From positions 1 through 45,893 of the forward strand of contig BNUP01000004.1 in assembly GCA_025997455.1 (NCBI GenBank): a DNA stretch of 45,893 bases. Direction: 5' to 3'. This stretch comes from Fibrobacterales bacterium (GTDB taxonomy: Bacteria; Fibrobacterota; Fibrobacteria; Fibrobacterales; Fibrobacteraceae). The notes under the pieces were generated by a model, which was given only the letters and a program-made list of their open reading frames with translations, was not told the origin of the DNA and searched no databases. The position numbers were made by a program, and so were the translations under genes. Shown here one piece after another: positions 15,599-23,770 of this stretch (position 1 is its first letter; the number at the start of each line of letters is the position of its first letter).

Positions 15599-17668
15599 AT
15601 GAAAAAATTAACACTATTTTTGCTCGGTTTTGCAGTTTGTGCCTTTGCAGATGATGATTCTTTGGCTGTTCAAAAATCTCTTTTGCAAAAATTAGACTCA
15701 ATTCAAGAAACCGTTATAGGCTTTGCCATAGACGGAAAGGCTAAGGGCGGGGTTTTAACCTCCGTTATGTCATCAAAAGCACTTCCGCAGGAAGAATCCG
15801 TTTCCGAATATAACGCATTTACGGATTTTCTTTTGAATTTGTCGGTTAGCCCAAGTGTTGAAACTCGTGCCCGTTTTGATTTGCGTTTCCATAAAGACTG
15901 GCAAAACGCCTATCGCGAAGGCAACAATTCTCCCATTGTTCGTTGGTGGAGTTACGACGGGAATATTTTGGATAAACACCTGAAATTCAACATTGGGACA
16001 ATGCGACTTTCTTATACTCCTCTAACGATTTATCTTCCCGAACCGGAATTTATCTTTGAACCTGAAATTTTTGCCGAGCAGAGAAAAGAGGCAATGGAGG
16101 AGAGGTATTTAGACGGAACTAACAGACGGCTTTTGCAGGGATTAAATGCAGAATTTAATTATCCGTTTGCTTTCTTCGATAAATTTGGTGTGCAGGGTTC
16201 GGTTCTTCGTCTCCGTAAAAATCAAAATGCGGAAGACAGAATTTTTTACGACTTTGACCCTCATCAAGACCGCTACGGTGCAGGTGTCCGTTTTGGTGTA
16301 GAGGCTTTTGGAGTGGGATTCGGCATAAACGATGTGTATGTGTTTGACCGCAAGAGCAGCACCACAAAAACATCCGCCGACAGTGCTTTATTTTACGAAA
16401 AGAATAATGTGTTAAGTTTTGAACTCGGCTTTAACAGCAAAAAAATGCTCGATTCTCCCGTGAAATTCGGGGTGGGTGCGGAGTATGCACTTTCAAATTA
16501 CAGTTACGATAAGGCGGTTCGCTATACCGTTGTAGATTCTGTCCTTGCAATTAACGGAATTGGTAATTTGATTCCTTCAAATACAAGTCCCGGTTTGTTA
16601 GATGCGGGTGAGCAAGATAGCATCAACCGATATCCAACATACACTACAAAAGAATCTTACAAATACAAATACGGAAGAATTGAGAAGTTGGCAAATAAAG
16701 GAGCCTTGCTCGCCAATGCTTTTGTATCTTTTGAACAGGGTTTAATTGAGGCGAAGTTAAAGGGTCATTTTCTAAAAACGGATAAGGGCTTTGAATCTGA
16801 GTTAGCGGCGAGTCCTGCCTTTTTGCCGAGCCTTCCGATTTTGAACAGCAACGGCGAATTAAATTCCGTACTTTCTCAATTCCGCAATGCATCTCTCGAA
16901 AACCTTTACTATTCTCTCTACTACACTCTGCCTATGAACCTTTACACCATTATTCAAGGAAAAATGGGAACCCCCGATGATATTTTCTCAAACAGCAACG
17001 GTAATTTTGTAAATAATAACGGTTATTTATATAACAATTACAAATTTTCGCAATATTACCGCAACGCCTACACTCAACAGACATTCACCAGAACGGAAAG
17101 AGATTCTGTGGCAAATCGCTTAGATCCCTCCGTGAATTTGGCATTGCCCTACGGCTACGCCACGCCCGACCGCAAAGGCGGAGATGCCGATTTGTATTTC
17201 GCATTTAACGATGCTGTTAAGGTAAAAGGCGTGTTCGGTTCCTATTCCTCCGAGAACGGCGATTATACGAACTTTGGCGGCGGTTTAAGCGTTGATGTTG
17301 CACGGCTCGCCGATTTTAGCAGGGCACTTGAAATATCCGGTTCTTATGAACAGAGCAAAGAGGAAAAGGGGCAGTTTAACCCAACGGTAAATCGCATAAT
17401 GGCAGGTGCAAAAGTCGGTATTTGGCGAGGATTATCTCTGCTCTGTGCTTTCCAAACCTTAGACAAGGAATTTGAAAATCCTTATTTGGGACTTGCAGAA
17501 AAAACAAGTGAAATGCTGGTTTTGGGCGGACCTCAAATTAAAATAAGCGAAAGAGCGGTGTTCAATTTGCAGGGCGGTTTGCTCTCAAATTCAATTACGG
17601 CAACAGACGGAACAAAATTGAGTATCGATAAATATTTGGCGAGCGGCATAGTTTCGGTGGAGTTTTAG
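15599..17668 (+). CDS. outer-membrane beta-barrel protein, paralogue 3
   Basis: 689 residues; signal peptide 1-17 (FAVCAFA|DDDS). A short helical N-terminus (KSLLQKLDSIQETVIG) matches that of paralogue 1. SYTPLTIYLP...IFEPEIFAEQR (138-162) matches paralogue 2. The rest is beta-barrel-like and ends IVSVEF, with the terminal Phe expected for BAM-dependent insertion. It begins 3 nt after the preceding stop, so the two are probably translated together. No enzymatic or transporter family could be recognised by eye. Confidence 0.7.
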   Translation: MKKLTLFLLGFAVCAFADDDSLAVQKSLLQKLDSIQETVIGFAIDGKAKGGVLTSVMSSKALPQEESVSEYNAFTDFLLNLSVSPSVETRARFDLRFHKDWQNAYREGNNSPIVRWWSYDGNILDKHLKFNIGTMRLSYTPLTIYLPEPEFIFEPEIFAEQRKEAMEERYLDGTNRRLLQGLNAEFNYPFAFFDKFGVQGSVLRLRKNQNAEDRIFYDFDPHQDRYGAGVRFGVEAFGVGFGINDVYVFDRKSSTTKTSADSALFYEKNNVLSFELGFNSKKMLDSPVKFGVGAEYALSNYSYDKAVRYTVVDSVLAINGIGNLIPSNTSPGLLDAGEQDSINRYPTYTTKESYKYKYGRIEKLANKGALLANAFVSFEQGLIEAKLKGHFLKTDKGFESELAASPAFLPSLPILNSNGELNSVLSQFRNASLENLYYSLYYTLPMNLYTIIQGKMGTPDDIFSNSNGNFVNNNGYLYNNYKFSQYYRNAYTQQTFTRTERDSVANRLDPSVNLALPYGYATPDRKGGDADLYFAFNDAVKVKGVFGSYSSENGDYTNFGGGLSVDVARLADFSRALEISGSYEQSKEEKGQFNPTVNRIMAGAKVGIWRGLSLLCAFQTLDKEFENPYLGLAEKTSEMLVLGGPQIKISERAVFNLQGGLLSNSITATDGTKLSIDKYLASGIVSVEF

Positions 17669-17676
17669 GAGTGACT

Positions 17677-18546
17677 ATGAAAAACAAATTGTGTTTGGCG
17701 AGTGCGGCATTTTTTCTATCCTGTTTTGTTCTCTCTTGTTCCGATATGGGGACGAGCGAGGCGGAAGTTGTTGAAAAGGAATTGCCCAAGGACTTTTCTC
17801 GAAGTGTTTATGCGGAGATAAACAGTGATGTTCCCAATTCTCAAATAGTATTTGAAGTTGCCAAAAAAATCGCTGAGAATTTTCCCGTTAATGGATTGTC
17901 TGATGAAGCATACAAAAAGGATTGTGCGGCATTTGTGGCAGATCCCGACTTGGCGAAAGAGGTTTATTTGAATTTTGTGGGTTGCCCAAGAAAAGGGTGG
18001 AATAAGTTTAAGGATTGTGCAGAACAGGAGTCGGTTAAACAATTTGCAGGAAATTTGAAATATACAGAGCACATTTATAACAAAAATGCAGACTCCACGA
18101 GATGTAACATTGCAGGTTGTTATGAAGGTGGGTGGGATGAGGCAATTCCCTTTGAAGAGTGCTCTGGGTGCAAAAATACATCGCTTAAAGATGAATTGAC
18201 TGTAATAAGAGTACCTGATTACTTGGCTGGTAAGAACGATATTCAAATCGCCGCAATGTGCAAATTCAATCTTCCGCAAAAAACAACTCCTTCTGCAATT
18301 GAAGACAGGGCTTTTTTAAACGATTTCAAATACGATTCGCTTTTAATAGAGAGGCACTATACAATGCTCGGTCGTTATGAAGGTCGCCCCTATAAATATT
18401 GCGAGGCGGGTAAATTCGGCGAGGAACGGAGCAGAGATATGGCAATTCGCTATTCACAGTCGCAGGGAAATGTGTTCTTTGATTTTGGATTGCACCTCTT
18501 TTGTTTGAACAAAGACGACAAAAAAATATATGAGGTAAAAGAATGA
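17677..18546 (+). CDS. Cys-rich lipoprotein of the cellulase/barrel cluster
   Basis: 289 residues from ATG at 17677, which has AGGAG 6 nt upstream; a GTG at 17671 is also in frame. Lipoprotein signal with lipobox CFVLSC. The mature part contains at least ten Cys, several in pairs or close spacing (NIAGCYEGGWDEA, EECSGC), suggesting disulphides in an exported protein. No known domain was recognised. Its stop overlaps the start of the GH18-like gene (ATGA), indicating coupling to it. Possibly a periplasmic or surface accessory of the barrel proteins; function unknown. Confidence 0.6.
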   Translation: MKNKLCLASAAFFLSCFVLSCSDMGTSEAEVVEKELPKDFSRSVYAEINSDVPNSQIVFEVAKKIAENFPVNGLSDEAYKKDCAAFVADPDLAKEVYLNFVGCPRKGWNKFKDCAEQESVKQFAGNLKYTEHIYNKNADSTRCNIAGCYEGGWDEAIPFEECSGCKNTSLKDELTVIRVPDYLAGKNDIQIAAMCKFNLPQKTTPSAIEDRAFLNDFKYDSLLIERHYTMLGRYEGRPYKYCEAGKFGEERSRDMAIRYSQSQGNVFFDFGLHLFCLNKDDKKIYEVKE

Positions 18547-19571
18547 AAAAATTCCTTTTTATAGTATCTCTCCTCGCGGTTGCGGCATTTGCTCAAAACA
18601 GAGTGGCAGGTTATTTTCCGCATTGGGCACAGTATTCGGGCTTTGCACCTGCCGAAGTTCGTTATAATTTTTTAACGGAAGTTCGTTACGGTTACTTAAC
18701 TCCAAGCGGCTCGGAATTGCTTTTTACCGATGAAAGCGATAAGGGAAATTTCTTGGAATTGGTGAAGAATGCAAAAGCGGCAAAAGTTAAAATTGTGGTT
18801 GCTGTTGGCGGTGTTGGGGCGGAATCTTCAATGCAGGATGCGTATTCAAATGCGGGGGATTTTGTTAAAGCGGCGGTTGCGTTCAAAAAGGAATTTGGAA
18901 TTGACGGTTTTGAACTTGACGGCGGAGCGGTTTCTGCGGGCGATATTTCCAAGTTGGTCAATTTGGCAAATGAATTGGTGAGTGCGGGATTAGCCGCGGG
19001 CATTGCTGTTCCGGGTGATGAAGGTTTAGCCTCATCCTTTAACGGTTTGAATGTTTCAAAGTTAGATGCGATTTCTCTGTGGTTTGCCGACCAAGCAAAT
19101 GCGGGCGACAGCGAGGTTAAACCAAACTCTAACACGGCGGAAAATGAAAAGGTTTTGGCAACTTTTGCAAGCACGGGTATCCCGAAAAATAAACTGTTCC
19201 CAATTGTTCCGTTTTACGGCAGAACATTTTACCACGCAAAGGGTTTAGGTTCGGCACACGAGGGAGCAGGTTCGGGCAACGACGGAGTTTTGCAGTATAA
19301 AGATATTATGGATAAATTCAAGGGAAAGGAGTATTCGGTTTCCTTTGATGATAAAACGGAGAGTGAAGTTGCTGTTAGCGATAATGAAACGATAGTTTTT
19401 AACGGTATTCCTTCTGCAAAAGCATTGTCCGAAGTTGTTAAGAAAAACGGTTATGGCGGAGTTGCCGCTTTTGATTTGAGCGGAGACAGCAAAGAACCTA
19501 TAATTTCAATTTTGGTTACCATCGGGCAAGTCTTGCGCCCCGATGTTGATTACAAAAAGAAAAAGAGATAA
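18543..19571 (+). CDS. GH18-fold chitinase-like protein lacking the catalytic Glu
   Basis: 342 residues with signal peptide 1-17 (LAVAAFA|QNRVAGYFP). The order of features is that of GH18: VAGYFPHWAQY (strand 1), KIVVAVGGVG (strand 3, SxGG-like), FGIDGFELDGG (strand 4), and later LFPIVPFYGRTF and YGGVAAFDLSGD. In active GH18 enzymes strand 4 reads DGxDxDxE. Here it is D121-G-F-E124-L-D126-G-G128, so the proton-donor Glu position is Gly and the middle Asp is Glu. Known GH18 proteins with this loss act as lectins or chitinase-like binders. A role in binding polysaccharide at the surface is inferred. It ends KKKKR and shares a 1-nt stop/start overlap with the next gene. Confidence 0.8.
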   Translation: MKKFLFIVSLLAVAAFAQNRVAGYFPHWAQYSGFAPAEVRYNFLTEVRYGYLTPSGSELLFTDESDKGNFLELVKNAKAAKVKIVVAVGGVGAESSMQDAYSNAGDFVKAAVAFKKEFGIDGFELDGGAVSAGDISKLVNLANELVSAGLAAGIAVPGDEGLASSFNGLNVSKLDAISLWFADQANAGDSEVKPNSNTAENEKVLATFASTGIPKNKLFPIVPFYGRTFYHAKGLGSAHEGAGSGNDGVLQYKDIMDKFKGKEYSVSFDDKTESEVAVSDNETIVFNGIPSAKALSEVVKKNGYGGVAAFDLSGDSKEPIISILVTIGQVLRPDVDYKKKKR

Positions 19572-20269
19572 TGACAAGACTGTATTGTCCGATACGAGAA
19601 CACGAGACTCGGATGTTTGTCATTATCGGGTTAATTGCATTCCTCTTGATTTCTTGTGCCTCCTCCGTACCGCAAACGGAGACAGATATTCAATACAAAA
19701 CGGCGGCACTTGAAACTGCATACCAAACACTCCTTGCAATTCCTGCAAAAACAGCCGCACCCGACAGCGTTTTGCTTTTGCTCACCGACAACTCGCGCTA
19801 TTGGCTCGAAGATATGGAGCGAGCCGCTATAAACGAAGATAGCACAGAAGTCGACAAAAGACCTTTTCACGAAATTCTGGTTATTGTGACTTACAGATTG
19901 TTGCAGAGAGAAAATGTCCTCGCCGAATATCCCGACTACAAAATGTTGAGATTTGCTCTCGGTGAAAAGGGAATTTTGCGTAGGGCTAAAGATTTGAAAT
20001 TGGGCGATTTTGAAATTAAAAACGACAGGGGCAGCAGGGGACTTGCGGAAAGTCCCAAAGTGCCTATTATGATTTTCAAATGGGATGAGGCGCATTGGAA
20101 ATTTGACCTTCCCGAAAGCACCAAACTTATGACTCGCGGATTAGAAACCATTGGCGTTAAAAAGGATTGGTCAAATGCAAAGACTGCAATTTATCTTTTA
20201 GAAAAGTATTATCACAATGTTTTTTTGAATGTGAATGAAACTCTGCTAAACCCGAATTTGAGCATTTGA
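19571..20269 (+). CDS. lipoprotein of unknown function ending the cluster
   Basis: 232 residues from the ATG that overlaps the previous stop (TAATG). A second ATG at 19613 gives a more ordinary lipoprotein signal (MFVIIGLIAFLLISC). The mature part is mostly helical in character, with no domain I recognise (YQTLLAIPAKTAAPDSVL, WLEDMERAAINED). The second ATG lies inside a stem formed by TCCGA (19588-19592) and TCGGA (19609-19613), with outer arms ATGACAA (19571-19577) and TTGTCAT (19617-19623). Choice of start may therefore be regulated. It is the last gene before a bidirectional stem-loop. Confidence 0.6.
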   Translation: MTRLYCPIREHETRMFVIIGLIAFLLISCASSVPQTETDIQYKTAALETAYQTLLAIPAKTAAPDSVLLLLTDNSRYWLEDMERAAINEDSTEVDKRPFHEILVIVTYRLLQRENVLAEYPDYKMLRFALGEKGILRRAKDLKLGDFEIKNDRGSRGLAESPKVPIMIFKWDEAHWKFDLPESTKLMTRGLETIGVKKDWSNAKTAIYLLEKYYHNVFLNVNETLLNPNLSI

Positions 20270-20273
20270 TTTG

Positions 20274-20314
20274 CTATGGGCGTTATACTCGTGTCGGGGC
20301 ACGAGACACCATAG
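20274..20314. terminator. nested stem-loop between convergent genes
   Basis: The outer stem is CTATGG (20274-20279) with CCATAG (20309-20314). The inner stem is CTCGTG (20288-20293) with CACGAG (20300-20305). It sits 4 nt past the end of the 17 kb cluster and before the 3' end of the convergent Rpn gene. It is a plausible bidirectional transcription stop, though without a U-run. Confidence 0.45.
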
Positions 20315-20341
20315 TAGTGCAGTTTCATAGCCATTATCTTA

Positions 20342-21352
20342 CTATTTTGCGGATTGCGGGTTCTCCAAAAACTTTTCTAAATCTTTAATTCCATAACCAC
20401 TCCGTATCAGGTTAAGTATCTCGGAATCTCTATTTTTGATACCCTGCGACATACCCTGCGATATGCCTTGCGATATGCCTTGCGATATGCCCTGCGATAT
20501 GCCCTGCGATATGCCCTGCGATATGCCCTGCGACATACCTTGCGATATGCCCTTGCTCATAGCCTCATTGTAAAGGCGTGGTTTGACTTTCTGCTCAAGT
20601 GTCATTTTGACCTCCATAAATTCTTTATGATTACCGTATAGTTCCTCGTGCATCCTTTCCAATTCCTCAAATATGTTGAGAATGTCTCTTATGTCTAATA
20701 TGCCTTTCTGCTTACCCTTATCGAGAATAACTTCTATCTCTTCTATAAATTTATTCATCTCTTTTGCAATTTCTTGCTTTCTAACAGAATCCGTTTTCGC
20801 ATTCCTTAGCGACTTTCTAAATTTAAGCAAATAAAACGGCAGAAGAATCTCCATATTTTTTTGCTCCAAATCAAAAAGAGAGTGCTCTAATATCTTAAAT
20901 GTTTTTACCTTATACTTATGGCACGCTCCATCTGAAAATTCCAAGTCCAAAACCACTTCATCAGGCGTTTTCTCTGTATTTTCAAAATAAATTATTTTCG
21001 GTTCAGGAAATTTCAGTTTGATAACAGAACCGCCTTTTGAAATCTGTTTGTTTTTCTCCGCCCTTGCAAAAGCATATTGAAACACTCGTAAGGCAATCTC
21101 AAAATCGTCTTTAATCTGCACTTCAATGAGGTAAGCATCCTCGTTTATAGTCAGTTGAATGTCGGATGTTATTTTTTCAAGTTTATCCTCCTTCTCTGAA
21201 ACAGATTCGTTTGGCAAAATAGCAACCCTGCTGTTTAACGGGTAGTCCTTTTCAAAAAGTCCGTTTATGAAAGCGACAACAGCCGAACTGCTCGCCTCAG
21301 AAAGTAGGTATTTGAACATTAAGTCAAATAATTGTGCGGTCTTACGCGACAT
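20342..21352 (-). CDS. Rpn-family (PDDEXK_2-type) nuclease/transposase-like protein
   Basis: 336 residues from ATG at 21352 (MSRKTAQLFDLMFKYLL). The longer frame from 21394 reads through the promoter box and is unlikely. SDIQLTINEDAYLIEVQIKDD supplies the Asp and E-V-Q of the PD-(D/E)XK core, followed by FQYAFARAEKNKQ. A helical middle is followed by ten tetrapeptide repeats (Gly-Ile/Met-Ser-Gln, 20444-20563) and a short tail ending in LEKFLENPQ. This architecture is typical of Rpn proteins in fibrobacters and other gut anaerobes. TTTTTCTACATT ends 7 nt before the ATG and there is no ribosome site. Confidence 0.8.
   Translation of the reverse strand: MSRKTAQLFDLMFKYLLSEASSSAVVAFINGLFEKDYPLNSRVAILPNESVSEKEDKLEKITSDIQLTINEDAYLIEVQIKDDFEIALRVFQYAFARAEKNKQISKGGSVIKLKFPEPKIIYFENTEKTPDEVVLDLEFSDGACHKYKVKTFKILEHSLFDLEQKNMEILLPFYLLKFRKSLRNAKTDSVRKQEIAKEMNKFIEEIEVILDKGKQKGILDIRDILNIFEELERMHEELYGNHKEFMEVKMTLEQKVKPRLYNEAMSKGISQGMSQGISQGISQGISQGISQGISQGISQGMSQGIKNRDSEILNLIRSGYGIKDLEKFLENPQSAK
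20444..20563 (-). repeat. 12-bp tandem repeat, ten units, in Rpn gene
   Basis: Ten 12-bp units encode Gly-Ile-Ser-Gln or Gly-Met-Ser-Gln, with scattered synonymous changes. The units use a different codon set (TCG CAG) from the array at 1564-1635 (AGT CAG). The two arrays therefore expanded independently, although the peptide is the same. Confidence 0.9.
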
Positions 21353-21358
21353 AATAGA

Positions 21359-21372
21359 TAATGTAGAAAAAA
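21359..21372 (-). promoter_or_regulatory. TTTTTCTACATT start-proximal box
   Basis: On the minus strand TTTTTTCTACATTA; TACATT ends 7 nt before the ATG at 21352. Same box as at 345-360 and others. Confidence 0.5.
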
Positions 21373-21508
21373 ACTGTCCGCTTTTATTTAGCAACTAAAA
21401 TCCTGGATGCATCGTCTGATACTTATCATTGCACGAGTATGACAAGGACGGTAGATTGACAGAAAAGAAATGAATAAGTTAGTCTGCTCAGTCGCCTATC
21501 GGCTTGGT

Positions 21509-21590
21509 GTCCCGCCTTCGCGAGAATGACCCAACCACTTGGAATAGAGTCGTGGCTTCTCTTGTAGATTTCCGCCTTCGCGGGAATGAC
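21509..21590. repeat. two REP-like palindromic units (CCGCCTTCGCGGGAATGAC)
   Basis: CCCGCCTTCGCGAGAATGAC (21511-21530) and TCCGCCTTCGCGGGAATGAC (21571-21590) lie exactly 60 bp apart. Each can form a short GC stem around CTTCG. Similar intergenic units are common in many bacterial genomes. The interval from 21353 to 21634 otherwise shows no gene. Confidence 0.65.
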
Positions 21591-21634
21591 ACGCGACATT
21601 ATTACCGTCTTTGTTCATAGGCACATTTATTGCA

Positions 21635-22570
21635 CTACCCAAACATTTTTTGAAATACAGATTTTTTCCACACGGGGTCTGCGGGTTTTGGCAATTCTTT
21701 TCGCACGGAACGGAGCCATGCAGAAAGCGGATGCGACAATTCGCGGGGTAGCCCGCTCATAATGGAATCGAGAGTTGCAAGCGCAAAATAGGCGGAAGTC
21801 GGTCTTTTGTTCGGTTCTTTTGAGAGCATCCAACACACAAGGCGGCGGAGTTTCACGGGAACCGATTCGGGAAAATCGCCCACGGATAAATTTTTATTCA
21901 AAATGTTTTTTGAGGTTTTTTCAACATCGTCATCTCTAAAAGGATGCTTTCCCAAAAGCATTTCTGCGGCGATAATTCCAAGGCTGAATAAATCCGAAAG
22001 TTCAGTTGCAGTTTCCGCACGCACCTGTTCGGGACTCATATATGCCGTGGTTCCCATAACCGTTCCGGGAAGAGTCATATCCTGATCTACCACCCTCGCT
22101 ATGCCAAAATCCAAAAGTTTGGGTAAGCCTGCAAAATCAAGCATAATGTTTGCAGGTTTCAAATCGCGATGCACAAATCTTGAGGAATGCACATGAACCA
22201 AGGCACCCAGAACACCCCACAGAATTGCACACACAGCCCACGCAGGCGGAGACGGCTGCTTATCTAAAACTTGCCGCAAACTCCACCCGTTTATAAATTC
22301 CATCGATAAATTTAATTGACCCTTCTCCAACCAATAGCCATAGACCTGAACAATATTCGGGTGATTCATCGCGGCGAGAACCTGCACCTCGCGGTTGAAC
22401 CTCTGCACAATATCCTCATAGCCGCGCAGAGCGAGTTGCATCCGTTTTACCACGAGCATTCGGTCGAGAGATGGGTCGTGGCACAGCCAAATTTCACCCA
22501 TAGAACCCTGCCCAATGCAGTCTTGCACCGAGTATTGACCTATCTTTTCGGGGGCTTTGATTTTTTTCAT
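21635..22570 (-). CDS. Hanks-type serine/threonine protein kinase
   Basis: 311 residues, cytosolic, with no membrane segment. Complete kinase core: glycine loop IGQGSMGE (19-26), Lys42 in VVKRM, Glu61, catalytic loop HRDLKPAN (134-141, Asp136), metal-binding DFG (154-156), activation segment ending in SPEQ (179-182) and the DLFSLGIIAAEML region. The C-terminal ~45 residues are Pro/Lys-rich (KELPKPADPVWKK) with no sensor domain. Its ATG overlaps the dnaN stop by one base (TAATG), so the two are translationally coupled. Substrate unknown; DnaN is one candidate by position only. Confidence 0.92.
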   Translation of the reverse strand: MKKIKAPEKIGQYSVQDCIGQGSMGEIWLCHDPSLDRMLVVKRMQLALRGYEDIVQRFNREVQVLAAMNHPNIVQVYGYWLEKGQLNLSMEFINGWSLRQVLDKQPSPPAWAVCAILWGVLGALVHVHSSRFVHRDLKPANIMLDFAGLPKLLDFGIARVVDQDMTLPGTVMGTTAYMSPEQVRAETATELSDLFSLGIIAAEMLLGKHPFRDDDVEKTSKNILNKNLSVGDFPESVPVKLRRLVCWMLSKEPNKRPTSAYFALATLDSIMSGLPRELSHPLSAWLRSVRKELPKPADPVWKKSVFQKMFG

Positions 22571-23703
22571 TATTTACGGAGCAGCATAAGCAGGAACAGA
22601 ATATCGTCGTCATTGACGGTCGGCAAAATTTTGCAATTGGAATGTTCGCCATTCACAAGGACAACCGTTTCTTCGGAGTTGCTGATTTTTAGCACTTCAA
22701 TGAGGTAGGTTACATTTATGCCGAAATTCAACGGGAAATCTCCGCCCTGATATTCGCAGGAGCAGGGAATTTTATCCCTTGTGTTGCGCGTGCCTGTGGC
22801 GGAGACTTTCAATTCCTCCGTATTTTCAATTGAGAGTCGGGCGGCGTGATTTTGTTTATCGGCAGTGGCGCTTATTCTTTGCAGAACATCTAAAGCCTCT
22901 TTTGTGTTGAACTTAATTGTTATGGGGGTATTTGAGGGAATAACCGGTCGCCAAGACGGATATGGTCCTTCTAATAATTTTGAAATAACTTTTGCATTTG
23001 GAGTTTGAAAATTTAAGTGCGTTTCGGAAAATTCCATTGTGACAATATTTTCGCTGTCGCCGGCTGCTTTTGCCGCACCGAGCAAGGCTTGAACTGCACG
23101 AGGCGGGATTATTCTGGCGCGCTCCAAAGCGAACTCTGTATTCTCTTCGGGTGCAAGGTAAATTCTCGCGAGACGAAAGCCGTCGGTGCTGACTGCACAT
23201 AAACGATTTTCCTCCGCCTCTAATAAAATACCCGCTAATGCAGGTCTGTCTCCGCTGCTTTTGCTCGTGGCAAAACCTACTTTTGAAAGCAGAAAATCGA
23301 GTGTTGGAACTTTGAGTGAAACCTTGCTCTCCGCCTCGACTTCGGGAATTTTTATGAAGTCTTCGCTATTGTATCCCTGCAGGTTAGAATCCCGTTCTTC
23401 GCCCCAAGAAATTGTCACTGCGGATTTCTCAACGGAAATGTTCAGCAGTCCATCCGGAGCGTTTGATATTGTTTCCGTTAGGTCGGATGCCAAGACCGCA
23501 ATTTCACCGTCTTTTTGACCTTCGACTTCTATGGTGAGGCTCACCCCCAGACCCGTAGCATCGTTTGCAAAAATTTCAAGGTTGTTCCCTCTTAATTTCA
23601 GCAGAATGCATCCTGAAATTGCAATAAGCGGTTTTGACGGTATTACGAATTTTGCCGCAGAAAGAGCGGGAGACAAGGCGGATTTTTGAGCGTTGAATTT
23701 CAT
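22570..23703 (-). CDS. dnaN: DNA polymerase III beta subunit (sliding clamp)
   Basis: 377 residues with the three-domain clamp pattern: MKFNAQKSALSPALSAAKFVIPSKP, ILLKLRGNNLEIFANDATG, FATSKSSGDRPALAGILLE, CAVSTDGFRLARIYL, GPYPSWRPVIP and a C-terminal TVNDDDILFLLMLLRK. The ring clamp tethers DNA polymerase to the template. The usual tail is M-P-M-R-L; here it is LMLLRK, a conservative shift in the region that forms part of the protein-binding groove. It is not next to dnaA, recF or gyrB but heads an operon with a protein kinase. TTTCTAAATT ends 6 nt before the ATG, without a ribosome site. Confidence 0.93.
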   Translation of the reverse strand: MKFNAQKSALSPALSAAKFVIPSKPLIAISGCILLKLRGNNLEIFANDATGLGVSLTIEVEGQKDGEIAVLASDLTETISNAPDGLLNISVEKSAVTISWGEERDSNLQGYNSEDFIKIPEVEAESKVSLKVPTLDFLLSKVGFATSKSSGDRPALAGILLEAEENRLCAVSTDGFRLARIYLAPEENTEFALERARIIPPRAVQALLGAAKAAGDSENIVTMEFSETHLNFQTPNAKVISKLLEGPYPSWRPVIPSNTPITIKFNTKEALDVLQRISATADKQNHAARLSIENTEELKVSATGTRNTRDKIPCSCEYQGGDFPLNFGINVTYLIEVLKISNSEETVVLVNGEHSNCKILPTVNDDDILFLLMLLRK

Positions 23704-23709
23704 AGCGGT

Positions 23710-23720
23710 AATTTAGAAAT
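23710..23720 (-). promoter_or_regulatory. start-proximal box of dnaN (TTTCTAAATT)
   Basis: A variant of the TTTCTAC(A/C)TT box in which the hexamer TAAATT ends 6 nt before the dnaN ATG. No Shine-Dalgarno sequence is visible. Confidence 0.4.
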
Positions 23721-23770
23721 TTTTTTAGGAAAGATCTGCCAAACTCGGACGAGGTTGGCGGAGTCTTTCT

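Noticed and set aside
11045..17668. SusC/SusD-type uptake pair
   Set aside because: The three barrel proteins have no plug domain or TonB box and no SusD-like lipoprotein with helical repeats is present; the two lipoproteins do not resemble SusD.
17716..18279. Long open frame on the minus strand opposite the Cys-rich lipoprotein gene (187 codons)
   Set aside because: It lies entirely against a plus-strand gene with a ribosome site, lipobox and operon fit. It has no domain and no start signal of its own.
18692..19174. 160-codon minus-strand frame opposite the GH18-like gene
   Set aside because: Low-complexity Ala/Ser/Thr/Pro composition typical of an antisense shadow of a codon-biased gene; no motif.
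20444..20563. Regular short repeats that could suggest a CRISPR-like array
   Set aside because: The units are contiguous 12-mers without spacers and lie in frame in an Rpn gene.
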